Positions 52,628-60,796 of a DNA stretch of 64,000 nt are shown here, piece after piece. Numbering within the stretch: position 1 is the first letter of the stretch; every line of letters begins with the position of its first letter. Under the pieces are notes generated by a model. It searched no databases and was not told where the DNA came from. It saw nothing but the letters and a program-made list of their open reading frames with translations. Source of the DNA: Flavobacterium panacis (GTDB lineage: Bacteria > Bacteroidota > Bacteroidia > Flavobacteriales > Flavobacteriaceae); the NCBI RefSeq assembly GCF_024649945.1, contig NZ_JANKMS010000002.1:1-64000 (forward strand), written 5' to 3'. Position numbers and translations under genes: made by a program.

Positions 52628-53398
52628 TTAAGATTTTTTCCAGAATTTTAGTTTTTTCTTCAGCCTTTTCTTTTTTGCAAAACTTTCCTGAAAATCTACT
52701 GTTGCCTGCCACATTTTTTCAAAAATTTCAGCTTCACTTTTACCCTTGTAGTATTTCGAATATTCGTTACTCATTACAGCAACCATTTCTTTTTTAGGCG
52801 TTAAACGACTGAAATTGTTCATTCTTTGCTCAAAATTCATGTCATCATGAAAATTCATTCGATTTAAATCAACCAAAAAGAATGCATATTGATCATTATC
52901 CATTTTCTTTATCAGCGTATTTCCCGGTGAATGATCTAAAAATTCAATACCTTTTTCATGAAGATCAAAGCAAAACTTACTAAACTGTCTCAGAATGTTA
53001 TCATGATCTGGATAGCCTGGAATTTCGACTAATTCTCTATATGTTAATTCCGTTACTAAATGCTCGCTTACATAGTAACTATCTCTTAAACCAATAAAAT
53101 TGAAATTTTCAAGGAATGCAATTGGTTCTGGTGTTCCAATGCCTTTTTCAAGTAAAATTGTAGCGTACTCAAAAGAACGTCTTGCTTTTGACTTTCTAAA
53201 ATATTTGTAAGCAACCTTGTTTACGATATTCGGAATCTTGAATGATTTGATGTTAATGGTTTTTCCATTCAAATCAAACAATTTAATTTTATTACGATCT
53301 CCATTTCCAAAAAGTTCACCTGAAGAATTAAAATCACTTATAATTTGCGCTATATAATTCTGGTCCTGTTTAAATTTTTCGCTGATTTTTAATGGCAT
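52628..53398 (-). CDS. LPS kinase (WaaP/Kdo kinase-like) protein
   Basis: 256 aa with a small protein-kinase-like fold. GIEFLDHSPGNTLIKK (catalytic D-x4-N, about residues 163-171) and FFLVDLNRMNF (metal-binding Asp) define the lipopolysaccharide kinase family. It probably phosphorylates a core sugar, fitting the neighbouring glycosyltransferases. The ATG at 53398 is chosen because the upstream TTG lies in a TATTTTTG -7 element. Confidence 0.85.
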   Translation of the reverse strand: MPLKISEKFKQDQNYIAQIISDFNSSGELFGNGDRNKIKLFDLNGKTINIKSFKIPNIVNKVAYKYFRKSKARRSFEYATILLEKGIGTPEPIAFLENFNFIGLRDSYYVSEHLVTELTYRELVEIPGYPDHDNILRQFSKFCFDLHEKGIEFLDHSPGNTLIKKMDNDQYAFFLVDLNRMNFHDDMNFEQRMNNFSRLTPKKEMVAVMSNEYSKYYKGKSEAEIFEKMWQATVDFQESFAKKKRLKKKLKFWKKS

Positions 53399-53425
53399 AA
53401 TAAATATCTGTGGTTTTTTAAAGTT

Positions 53426-53433
53426 CAAAAATA
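53426..53433 (-). promoter_or_regulatory. -7 element of the LPS kinase gene
   Basis: The minus strand reads TATTTTTG (TAnnTTTG), 27 nt before the chosen start codon. Confidence 0.55.
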
Positions 53434-53495
53434 ACTAAATGCTTCGATACAATAATAAAAACATTGATTTAATTATATATATAGTATTTTTCTTA

Positions 53496-53503
53496 TATTT
53501 TTG
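53496..53503 (+). promoter_or_regulatory. -7 element of the GT4 gene
   Basis: TATTTTTG (TAnnTTTG) lies 19 nt before the ATG at 53523. Confidence 0.55.
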
Positions 53504-53522
53504 TAAAAGTTAAATTTTAGAA

Positions 53523-54623
53523 ATGAAAATATTAAACGTTACATCAATAACTGAATTAAGAGGTGGCGATGCTCAAATGTACACCGTTTACAAACTCCTT
53601 AGTAAGGAAGCTGATATTAAACAATACATCTTATGTCCAGAAGATTCGATTCTTGCTTCAATTTGTAAAAATGATAATGCAAATTTTTTTACTTATAAAA
53701 AAAATCGATTAAAACTATTCAATTTAGCGCAATCAATTATCAAAATTTGCAAAACCGAATCCATAAAAATCCTTCATATTCACGACTCATCTGCCTTAAA
53801 TGCTGCTTTGATTGCCTTAAAGTTTTTAGATAAATCAATCTCTTTAATATTAAGTAGAAAAAGAAATAATAAAATCAAGGATAAATTTCTAAATAGATAC
53901 AAATATTCGCATCCACGAATTCAAAAAATTATTTGTGTATCAAAAGCTGTAGAAGCTATTTTTGATAAAATAATTGCAGATCAAACCAGATTAGAAACCA
54001 TTTACGATGCCATAGATGTTGAAAAATTTGCGCAAAAAAAGAGTCAAAATCTTTTACACAAGGAATTTAATTTTTCCGACGATACAAAAATAATTGGTAA
54101 TATTTCTGGTCTTACCAATCAAAAAGACATCTATACTTTTATTGACAGTGCTAAAAAAATCAAAGCTAAAAACAAGAAATCCTACCCAATAAAATTCATT
54201 GTAATTGGTGATGGGCCATTAAAGAAAGATTTGATTAATTATACCATCACAAATGGGTTAGAAAATGATCTTTTTTTTACTGGTTTTAGAAACACAATCG
54301 ATTTACTACCTGAATTTGATGTGTTTTTATCCACTTCAATCACAGAAGGGCTCCCTTTGACTATCTATGAAGCTTTTGCTTCAAAAATCCCTGTTGTATC
54401 AACCAAAGCAGGCGGAATACCTGAAGTTATTACAGATTGGGAAACAGGATTTCTGGCATCTTTTAAAGATTCCGAAACCTTATCTGAAAGGGTAATAACA
54501 ATCTTAGAAGATTCTGCCCTACAAGAAAATCTAAAAGCAAACTCCTTTAAATTAGTTAAAGAAAATCACGACCTCGATATCATGAAAAGAAATTATTATA
54601 CTTTTTACAAAAGCATATCTTAA
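53523..54623 (+). CDS. Glycosyltransferase family 4
   Basis: 366 aa, GT-B fold. The C-terminal half has the GT4 pattern: IGNISGLTNQKDIYTFIDSA (about residues 191-210), FIVIGDGPLKKDL, DVFLSTSITEGLPLTIYEAFASKIPVVSTKAGGIPEVI with the E-x7-E motif (about 263-300). N-terminal residues carry the T-x-x-R-G-G-D-A-Q-M acceptor segment. Likely part of surface-glycan synthesis. Its stop and that of the convergent neighbour overlap within the palindrome TTAA. Confidence 0.9.
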   Translation: MKILNVTSITELRGGDAQMYTVYKLLSKEADIKQYILCPEDSILASICKNDNANFFTYKKNRLKLFNLAQSIIKICKTESIKILHIHDSSALNAALIALKFLDKSISLILSRKRNNKIKDKFLNRYKYSHPRIQKIICVSKAVEAIFDKIIADQTRLETIYDAIDVEKFAQKKSQNLLHKEFNFSDDTKIIGNISGLTNQKDIYTFIDSAKKIKAKNKKSYPIKFIVIGDGPLKKDLINYTITNGLENDLFFTGFRNTIDLLPEFDVFLSTSITEGLPLTIYEAFASKIPVVSTKAGGIPEVITDWETGFLASFKDSETLSERVITILEDSALQENLKANSFKLVKENHDLDIMKRNYYTFYKSIS

Positions 54624-55405
54624 TACTGATCAATTATAGGTTTCCAAAAATGGATTACTTTCGGTTTATTAATTGCATGACAACCAAACGGAAGCTCGTT
54701 GTTTGTTAATTTCATCGCCAGATTAGGTTTTCTGTCCATTGCAAAATAAACTGCTTCTTTATAATCGGGAATTTTAAAATTAGGATCAAAATCAATTGCT
54801 TTCAGAGACCAGAAAACATCTTCTATAGCGTATATTTTCTTTTCTTTTGCATTTAAAGTTTCTGTAATAAAGTCTTGCTGATTTTTTGTAATAGCATAAT
54901 GCGAAGCAACTTTACGCAATGAAAAACCACCGTTTCCAACTTTAAAGAATGTTTGCTCACGTTCATTTTTCTTTTTAGATCGAAACAATCTCGCTACTTT
55001 ATTAAAAATATTCATTCCAAAAGAATCGGTAGAGGTAGCGATCCAAGGCGCTCCGATGTAATCGTATCCTTTTTGACACCATTTTAATAGATCATCTCTA
55101 AAAACAAAGGCATCCAACTGATAAATTAAAATATACTCAGAATCTAAAAAGCTTTCATAAAAAACGGGTGACAATAACAATTCATTATAACCATTTATGG
55201 TGGCAAAATAATGTTTAGCGAAACTTTTGAAAGTTAGATTTTCAAATTGGTCTGAAAGATAAGAACAGTTTAAACCTTCCGGATGTACAATTACAATTTC
55301 ATAATCTTTTAAGATTTTGCAACATTGCAAAAATGATTTTTCTTCAAGTTCTCCAAAATATTCCTTGTAAACAGGAATGATTACTTTCGCTATTTTTTTA
55401 TTCAT
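54620..55405 (-). CDS. DUF5672 domain protein (putative glycosyltransferase)
   Basis: 261 aa. The segment ILIYQLDAFVFRDDLLKWCQKGYDYIGAPW (about residues 90-120) and FKVGNGGFSLRK (about 155-166) are the hallmarks of DUF5672, a GT-A-like family in glycan clusters. The L-D-x-F could act in place of the DxD motif. No signal peptide. Placed tail to tail with a GT4 gene. Confidence 0.85.
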   Translation of the reverse strand: MNKKIAKVIIPVYKEYFGELEEKSFLQCCKILKDYEIVIVHPEGLNCSYLSDQFENLTFKSFAKHYFATINGYNELLLSPVFYESFLDSEYILIYQLDAFVFRDDLLKWCQKGYDYIGAPWIATSTDSFGMNIFNKVARLFRSKKKNEREQTFFKVGNGGFSLRKVASHYAITKNQQDFITETLNAKEKKIYAIEDVFWSLKAIDFDPNFKIPDYKEAVYFAMDRKPNLAMKLTNNELPFGCHAINKPKVIHFWKPIIDQY

Positions 55406-55669
55406 GTGGCATTTTAAAAATTAATTCTGTTTTCCGAAATACAATTGACATAAAAAAATGATTGTCAATTACAGTTCATTTTTCCTGATATTCTAACTTT
55501 AACCGCAAAAATAATCTTATAAATTACAAAACCTTGTTTATTGTAAATTAAATTTACATTTTTTAGTAATTAAACTTTTTTCCTTGAAAACTCATTAAAA
55601 CAGACTCAAATAATTCTAAGCAAAGAAATGAATAATTAAAAAACATTAAATCTTTCGGAGTTTGATTAT

Positions 55670-55677
55670 TATCTTTG
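55670..55677 (+). promoter_or_regulatory. -7 element of tsaC
   Basis: TATCTTTG (TAnnTTTG) lies 20 nt before the ATG at 55698. Confidence 0.6.
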
Positions 55678-55697
55678 TCGAAATTAAAGTTTTTTTC

Positions 55698-56267
55698 ATG
55701 GAAAATATCAATCAGGAGGTTATCAACGCTTACGAAGTCATTAAAGAAGGAGGTATCATTCTTTATCCTACCGACACGGTTTGGGGAATTGGTTGTGATG
55801 CTACAAATGCAGAAGCTGTTGCTAAAATCTATAAATTAAAACAACGTGCAGAAACTCAAAGTATGATTGTTTTGATGAATGGTGAAAAAATGATGTATAA
55901 TGTTTTTAAAAACATTCCTGAAGTTGCTTGGCAAATTTGGGATTTATCAGACAAGCCAACAACTTTAATTTTAGATGATCCTAGAAACGTTGCACCAAAT
56001 ATTATTGCAGCAGACAAATCTCTGGGAGTTCGATTAGTAAAAGAGCCTTTTTGTTACAAATTAATGGAAAGAATGAAAAAACCTTTAGTTTCAACTTCGG
56101 CTAATATTTCTGGACAGCCTACTCCGATTGCCTTTAAAGACATTAGTCCAGAAATCGTAAATGGTGTTGATTATGTTGTTAAATTGAATCAAGACAAGAT
56201 TAACGGAAAATCTTCTACGATTATTAAATTGACTAATGATTCACAAGTAAAAGTGATTCGTAAATAA
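55698..56267 (+). CDS. tsaC: Threonylcarbamoyl-AMP synthase (TsaC/Sua5/YciO family)
   Basis: 189 aa, YrdC-fold enzyme making threonylcarbamoyl-AMP for the t6A37 modification of ANN-decoding tRNAs. GGIILYPTDTVWGIGCDATN (about residues 18-37), KLKQRAETQSMIVLM and STSANISGQPTP are all present. There is no Sua5 C-terminal domain. I placed the start at 55698, immediately after the -7 element; the longer frame would begin upstream of the transcription start. Confidence 0.93.
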   Translation: MENINQEVINAYEVIKEGGIILYPTDTVWGIGCDATNAEAVAKIYKLKQRAETQSMIVLMNGEKMMYNVFKNIPEVAWQIWDLSDKPTTLILDDPRNVAPNIIAADKSLGVRLVKEPFCYKLMERMKKPLVSTSANISGQPTPIAFKDISPEIVNGVDYVVKLNQDKINGKSSTIIKLTNDSQVKVIRK

Positions 56268-56336
56268 TTTTAGATTTCAGAGTTTAGATTTTAGATTAAA
56301 TTTAAACTCTGAAAACTTAGCATCTTAACTTCTCAG
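56268..56336. repeat. Repeat-rich intergenic hairpin
   Basis: TCAGAGTTTA ... TAAACTCTGA arms enclose AGATTTTAGATT (the period-7 unit also seen at 1-77). They are followed by period-9 CTTAGCATCTTAACTTC-like units. It lies between convergent genes and may serve as a bidirectional terminator. Confidence 0.7.
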
Positions 56337-56348
56337 AATCTTAGCAAC

Positions 56349-57473
56349 TTAAATTGTTTTCAAACTCTCAATAAGCCAATCGATATCTTCTTTGGTATTA
56401 TAATGGCTAAACGAAATTCTAAGATTAGGAAGTTTTAAATCGGCTTCAGAAAGCATTTCGTTCAAAACATGTGAAGGCTTAATACTTCCCGATTGACAAG
56501 CACTTCCTCTTGAAACTGCAATTCCTTTCATATCTAAACTAAACAACAACATGGATGTTTTATCTGATGAAAAAGGTAAAATAATATTAATTATATTATA
56601 GAAATCTTCTTTCTTTCCGTTAATTCTAAAATCAGGAAAATGAATTTCTAACTGTTCAATAAGATAATTTTTTACGTTAGAAATATAAGCTCTTTCCTCA
56701 TTCAGATTTTCATAAGAAATAGTCAAAGCTTTAGCCATTCCCGCAATTTGATGAACTGCTTCGGTTCCTGCACGAAGTCCTTTTTCTTGTTCTCCACCAA
56801 AAAGCAATGGTTGTATTCCTGAATTTTTTCTAACAAAAGCAAAACCAATTCCTTTTGGTCCGTGAAATTTATGCGCACTCGCCAGAATAAAGTCAACAGG
56901 AGTCTTTTGTAGATCAATTTCTGTTTTTCCGATAGACTGAACCGTATCTGAATGAAACAAGGCGTTATATTGCTTGCAAATAAGTCCAACACGATCCAGA
57001 TCTAAAATTGTTCCGGTTTCGTTATTTACATGCATCAAACTTACTAATGTCTTTTTTTCTTCAGCCAATAAATTTGATAAATGTGTCAAATCAAGACTTC
57101 CGTCCGAATTCACATTTACATAATCAACTTGGATTTTATATTCTTCTTGAAGTGCCCAAACTGTATGCAAAACTGCATGATGTTCAATTTTAGAAGTAAT
57201 AATTCGTTCTACTTTCAAATCTTCCACTGCAGATCGCAGAATCCAGTTATCGGCTTCTGTACCTCCCGATGTAAAAATAATCTCCTGAGCAGTACAATTT
57301 AAGTGTTTGGCAATACTCTTTCTTGAAAGTTCTATTATCGTTTTACTATTCCGTCCAAAACTATGTGTTGACGACGGATTACCAAAATCCTCCAGCATTA
57401 CTTTAGTCATTTCCTGAATTACTTCAGGACGCATTGCTGTTGTTGAGGCATTATCTAGATATACTTTTTTCAT
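56349..57473 (-). CDS. Cysteine desulfurase (NifS/IscS-like)
   Basis: 374 aa, fold type I PLP enzyme. MKKVYLDNASTTAMRPEV at the N-terminus, TSGGTEADNW, the PLP lysine in SAHKFHGPKGIGF (about residue 199) and the active-site cysteine in SRGSACQSG (about residue 325) are clear. It takes sulfur from cysteine for Fe-S clusters or thio-modifications. The ATG at 57473 gives the conserved start. No isc or suf partner lies adjacent. Confidence 0.93.
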   Translation of the reverse strand: MKKVYLDNASTTAMRPEVIQEMTKVMLEDFGNPSSTHSFGRNSKTIIELSRKSIAKHLNCTAQEIIFTSGGTEADNWILRSAVEDLKVERIITSKIEHHAVLHTVWALQEEYKIQVDYVNVNSDGSLDLTHLSNLLAEEKKTLVSLMHVNNETGTILDLDRVGLICKQYNALFHSDTVQSIGKTEIDLQKTPVDFILASAHKFHGPKGIGFAFVRKNSGIQPLLFGGEQEKGLRAGTEAVHQIAGMAKALTISYENLNEERAYISNVKNYLIEQLEIHFPDFRINGKKEDFYNIINIILPFSSDKTSMLLFSLDMKGIAVSRGSACQSGSIKPSHVLNEMLSEADLKLPNLRISFSHYNTKEDIDWLIESLKTI

Positions 57474-57534
57474 TACTGCAAAGTTAACAAATATCAATTG
57501 TCAAATGTTCAATATCATTTGCCATTTTTTTCAC

Positions 57535-57542
57535 TATTTTTG
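57535..57542 (+). promoter_or_regulatory. -7 element of the duplicated-domain lipoprotein
   Basis: TATTTTTG (TAnnTTTG) lies 19 nt before the ATG at 57562. Confidence 0.55.
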
Positions 57543-57561
57543 ACCCAAATAAATTTTTACA

Positions 57562-58545
57562 ATGAAAAAATACGCTTTTATTATATTATTTATCCTGTTT
57601 CTGAATGGATGTGATGACGGAGATTTAACCGTAGACACAATAGACTTTGAAAGTGTTACAACCTCTCAGGCCTGTGATACGACAAACACTTTAATCTACA
57701 AATTAAAAGATCAGGAAGCTCTTTTACTGCAAATGCCTTCTGGTTCAATTATTAACGACAATAAAAAATATGACTACGTAATTGACTCGAAAGGAAACGG
57801 ACAGTATCGAGTGGTATACAGAGCTTATGACGGAACAGTTGCTACAACTAATATCTGTGGTATTATTCCTCCAAGCACTCCTAAAGTAACACAAGAATGG
57901 CTTGGAAAAGACGGTGTTATACATATCGAATCTACACAGATAGATAAAACAAATACAACAGATGATGGTACCAGAATAACCGGCTACAGTCACAGTATTG
58001 TATTTCAAAATATAACATTTGCAAAACCATCTGGAGATCAGACTCAGGCGAAGTATGTATTTGGATCTTTCCAAACCACAGTAACTCCTGCCGATTTTAC
58101 ATTTAGAACTAATCCAAACGGAACGATTTATGAATGTGGAAATTTTAAGAAAATATACAATTACAATAATTCATTCTATCTATCAATTGAAGATGTCGAT
58201 CCTGAATTATTTGAAAATGTAGTAACTCCAGCAAATCAACCAAGAACTAGATTGATTGAAGAAACTAAGAATAAGGTTTTTTATAAAACAGTAAAAACGG
58301 GTACTGGTTCTTTTTCCGAATCTTACATCTGTACTCCAACCGCAACTCCTGTAGTTGATCAAACTTGGACAGGGCAACTTGGGGTGGCTAGTGTGTCTGG
58401 TATTATCGAAGTTTCTACTACTCTTACTGCAAAAACTTATACCCACACCATCGTACTTAAAAATGTAATTTTACAAAGAGACAATAGTACTTTTAAACTA
58501 GGAAGCCGTTTTACTTTAGGTGCTATTGAAAGAACTGTAAATTAA
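57562..58545 (+). CDS. Lipoprotein with an internal duplication
   Basis: 327 aa. The signal peptide ends in the lipobox LNGC (about residues 14-17); C-D-D-G-D follows, an acidic patch matching the Bacteroidota lipoprotein export signal, so surface display is likely. After this the protein has two similar units of ~150 residues. Each contains a P-x-x-x-Q-x-W-x-G-x-x-G-V motif (TQEWLGKDGVIHIES; DQTWTGQLGVASVSG), then Y-x-H-x-I-V-x-x-N and a terminal G-S-x-x-T segment. No known family. Confidence 0.85.
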   Translation: MKKYAFIILFILFLNGCDDGDLTVDTIDFESVTTSQACDTTNTLIYKLKDQEALLLQMPSGSIINDNKKYDYVIDSKGNGQYRVVYRAYDGTVATTNICGIIPPSTPKVTQEWLGKDGVIHIESTQIDKTNTTDDGTRITGYSHSIVFQNITFAKPSGDQTQAKYVFGSFQTTVTPADFTFRTNPNGTIYECGNFKKIYNYNNSFYLSIEDVDPELFENVVTPANQPRTRLIEETKNKVFYKTVKTGTGSFSESYICTPTATPVVDQTWTGQLGVASVSGIIEVSTTLTAKTYTHTIVLKNVILQRDNSTFKLGSRFTLGAIERTVN

Positions 58546-58580
58546 AAAAGACAAATAATAGAACAACAATTAATTCTTAC

Positions 58581-58645
58581 AAAAAACGTCTGTTTTTCTA
58601 AGCTGATTTTAACACTAAATCAGATCGAAAAACAGACGTTTTTTT
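58581..58645. terminator. Bidirectional double-stem terminator
   Basis: The outer stem (AACGTCTGTTTTTC, with its complement near 58627-58641) encloses an inner stem CTGATTT/AAATCAG. It separates two convergent genes and has A- and T-runs on its flanks. Confidence 0.85.
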
Positions 58646-58684
58646 ATGCTCAAAAAAGAACATTTTAAAGCAAGTTTATTTTGT

Positions 58685-59236
58685 TTATTTATTGTTTTGT
58701 CTAAAATAAACTTCTGTTGCACCAAGACCATATTTTTGATAATTGGCATCCTGAAAATCTATTCCGTCATATCGGCCTAGCAAAAAATCTAATTCCGCTT
58801 TTAAAATTCCTTCGCCAACACCGTGAATAAAAACGATTTTCGGAATACGGTTTCTGATCGCAAATTCAATGTGTCTTTTCGCCGTTTCGGTTTGCAAAGT
58901 CAAAATATCAAAATTAGACATCCCTCTTTTATTTGGAACCAATTTTTCGATGTGTAAATCGAATTCTGGAACTCCAACATCGCGTTTATCTTTCTTTTCT
59001 TTGACAAAACTTCTCGGTTTTGGTCCCGTTTTTTCTTTTGAAATTTCATCTAAATCAAATCTTTTAATAGAATTCATTAAATTACTGGCATCTTGAACCT
59101 TAAGCAATTCATTGACAAAAAATGTCATCATAAATCCATCTGTAGTTTCTATTAAAACTTCATTGTTTTTGACCGAAACAACTGTTCCGTTTATGGCTTC
59201 GTCAAGAACCGAAACCTTATCTCCTTTTGCCAGCAT
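58685..59236 (-). CDS. DUF2027/Smr domain protein
   Basis: 183 aa. A short beta-rich N-terminal part (MLAKGDKVSVLDEAINGTVVSV) is followed by a basic linker and a C-terminal Smr domain with DLHIEKLV and the active-like IVFIHGVGEGILKAEL (about residues 142-157). Smr domains are endonucleases or nucleic-acid binders, related to the MutS2 tail. It is a shortened form of the DUF2027 protein family of Bacteroidota. Preceded by a 57-aa membrane protein gene, one nt apart. Confidence 0.88.
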   Translation of the reverse strand: MLAKGDKVSVLDEAINGTVVSVKNNEVLIETTDGFMMTFFVNELLKVQDASNLMNSIKRFDLDEISKEKTGPKPRSFVKEKKDKRDVGVPEFDLHIEKLVPNKRGMSNFDILTLQTETAKRHIEFAIRNRIPKIVFIHGVGEGILKAELDFLLGRYDGIDFQDANYQKYGLGATEVYFRQNNK

Positions 59237-59237
59237 C

Positions 59238-59411
59238 CTACTCTTCTTTATCGTTATTTTTACTTGGTGTTTTAGCGCTCAACTGCATCATCCCAAACAT
59301 GAAAACTACAATTGCAATAATCATGATGTATATATTTTTTTCTTCTGAAACCTGCTCATAAAACGCAACCGAAATCGCAAGAATCATTATTATAATTTTA
59401 AAAGCCTTCAT
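59238..59411 (-). CDS. Small two-helix membrane protein
   Basis: 57 aa starting MKAFKIIIMILAISVAFYEQ. Two hydrophobic helices (residues 4-18 and 28-44, IYIMIIAIVVFMFGMM) flank a short acidic loop, and the C-terminus is charged. It is one nt upstream of the Smr gene, so the two are co-transcribed and probably translated together. No family is recognised. Confidence 0.8.
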   Translation of the reverse strand: MKAFKIIIMILAISVAFYEQVSEEKNIYIMIIAIVVFMFGMMQLSAKTPSKNNDKEE

Positions 59412-59518
59412 TAATTTTAAAGTTTAAAAAGTCAAAAGTATAAAACTTTCAAATATCACTTCTATTCTACTTCAAACGTTTGTCATATTTTTTTAGTAAA
59501 ATTGCAAAAAGAATTATC

Positions 59519-59803
59519 ATGACTTTAGAGAAATACATGATCCCATGTTTATTCAAAACCATCTTTGGTTTCGAGTGTCTGGGCTGTGGTTTTCAGAGGT
59601 CTTTATTCTTACTTTTTCAGGGGCAGTTTTTAGCCGCTTTCAAAATGTATCCAGCCATATATTCTTGTCTTTTACTCTTCACTTTTATAGCATTTCATTA
59701 TTTAGACAAATCCAAAAATTACAAGAAATTAATTTGGAGAATGGCAATTATAAATCTCTTTTTTATGCTTGGAGGTTATTACTTCAAACACTTTTATTTT
59801 TAG
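59519..59803 (+). CDS. DUF2752 membrane protein
   Basis: 94 aa. The CLFKTIFGFECLGCGFQRSLFLLFQGQ segment (about residues 10-36) is the DUF2752 hallmark (cysteine-rich loop with P-x-C-x-x-x-x-x-G-x-x-C-x-G-C-G-x-x-R). Two or three membrane helices follow. Function unknown. The ATG at 59519 is preferred over an upstream TTG. The stop codon is followed at once by a copy of the AGATTTT repeat element. Confidence 0.85.
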   Translation: MTLEKYMIPCLFKTIFGFECLGCGFQRSLFLLFQGQFLAAFKMYPAIYSCLLLFTFIAFHYLDKSKNYKKLIWRMAIINLFFMLGGYYFKHFYF

Positions 59804-59870
59804 ATTTTAGATTTTCTAAAAAATCGTTTCGCTCTTTTTTGGAATTTGGGATTTAAAAAATTGGACTCGA
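59802..59870. repeat. Dispersed intergenic hairpin element, copy 2
   Basis: Two AGATTTT units are followed by the hairpin loop (TCGTTTCGCTC) with A/T arms and the GGAATTTGGGATTT tail. Units, loop and tail match the element at 1-118. It sits between convergent genes. Confidence 0.8.
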
Positions 59871-59904
59871 GCGATAGCGAACAGGCGAAGCAATTTCAAA
59901 CAAC

Positions 59905-60606
59905 TTATCTCTTTATCTGATTCAAAATATCGTTCATCATTTCAATTTGAACTTTCTGAATTTCGATTAATTCTTGTTGCTGGTGCATAATCAAATGATC
60001 AATTTTATCGTGAATCATTCTAATTTCTAATTCTGATTTTAGATTAATCATATAATCTTTTTTAGCACGGTTTCGGTCTTTTTCTTCTTGACGATTTTGA
60101 CTCATCATAATCACTGGCGCTTGCAAAGCCGCAACACAGGAAAGAATCAAATTTAGAAGAATAAAAGGATAGGGATCAAAACCTTTGTTTAAAAAAATGT
60201 AAACATTCGAACCAATCCAGATTGTAATAAATACGACAAACGAAATAATAAACGTCCAACTTCCACCAAAATCGGCGACTTTATCGGCTACTCTTTGCCC
60301 TAAATTGCGTGTTTCTTCTTCATCTTCCACAATGCTAACAATCGATTTATCTTCTTTTAATGAAGAAATCACATTTTTCTCCATTGCCGTAAGTGCCCCG
60401 ATTTCTGTCGAAAGATAGTTTGAAATATATTTTTGACGGTAAACATTTAATTCGTTAACTGCAATACAATCGTCATCATTAAAATCAGGAAATTCCTTTT
60501 TAATTAAACCCAAAATTGGATCATGAATCGATTTGCCACAGATTTTTTCGTTTTCAGCAAAAGATAGCCCTGAAATTGCACTTTTAAATGTCTGGTTGTT
60601 TTTCAT
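59905..60606 (-). CDS. DUF1003 membrane protein
   Basis: 233 aa. DUF1003 signature: two membrane helices (FGGSWTFIISFVVFITIWIGSNVYIF and FDPYPFILLNLILSCVAALQAPVIMMSQNRQ, about residues 115-170), flanked by charged helices. The N-terminal 90 residues are a separate soluble region. It is conserved in Bacteroidota and elsewhere, and its function is unknown. Confidence 0.88.
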   Translation of the reverse strand: MKNNQTFKSAISGLSFAENEKICGKSIHDPILGLIKKEFPDFNDDDCIAVNELNVYRQKYISNYLSTEIGALTAMEKNVISSLKEDKSIVSIVEDEEETRNLGQRVADKVADFGGSWTFIISFVVFITIWIGSNVYIFLNKGFDPYPFILLNLILSCVAALQAPVIMMSQNRQEEKDRNRAKKDYMINLKSELEIRMIHDKIDHLIMHQQQELIEIQKVQIEMMNDILNQIKR

Positions 60607-60796
60607 TTTTATTTGTTTTGAAAGCTAATTTACGTAATTAACTTCTTAAGAATAGCATAAAAAAGAACTGTTTCTGATTCGTTTTTTATCACAAATGAGG
60701 TTTTCTACAGAAAATTTCTTTAGTTAAATCGTGACTGTATTTCCAAAAAACGCCTTACTTTTAACGTTCCAAAATTATTCATTCATTTTTACCATT

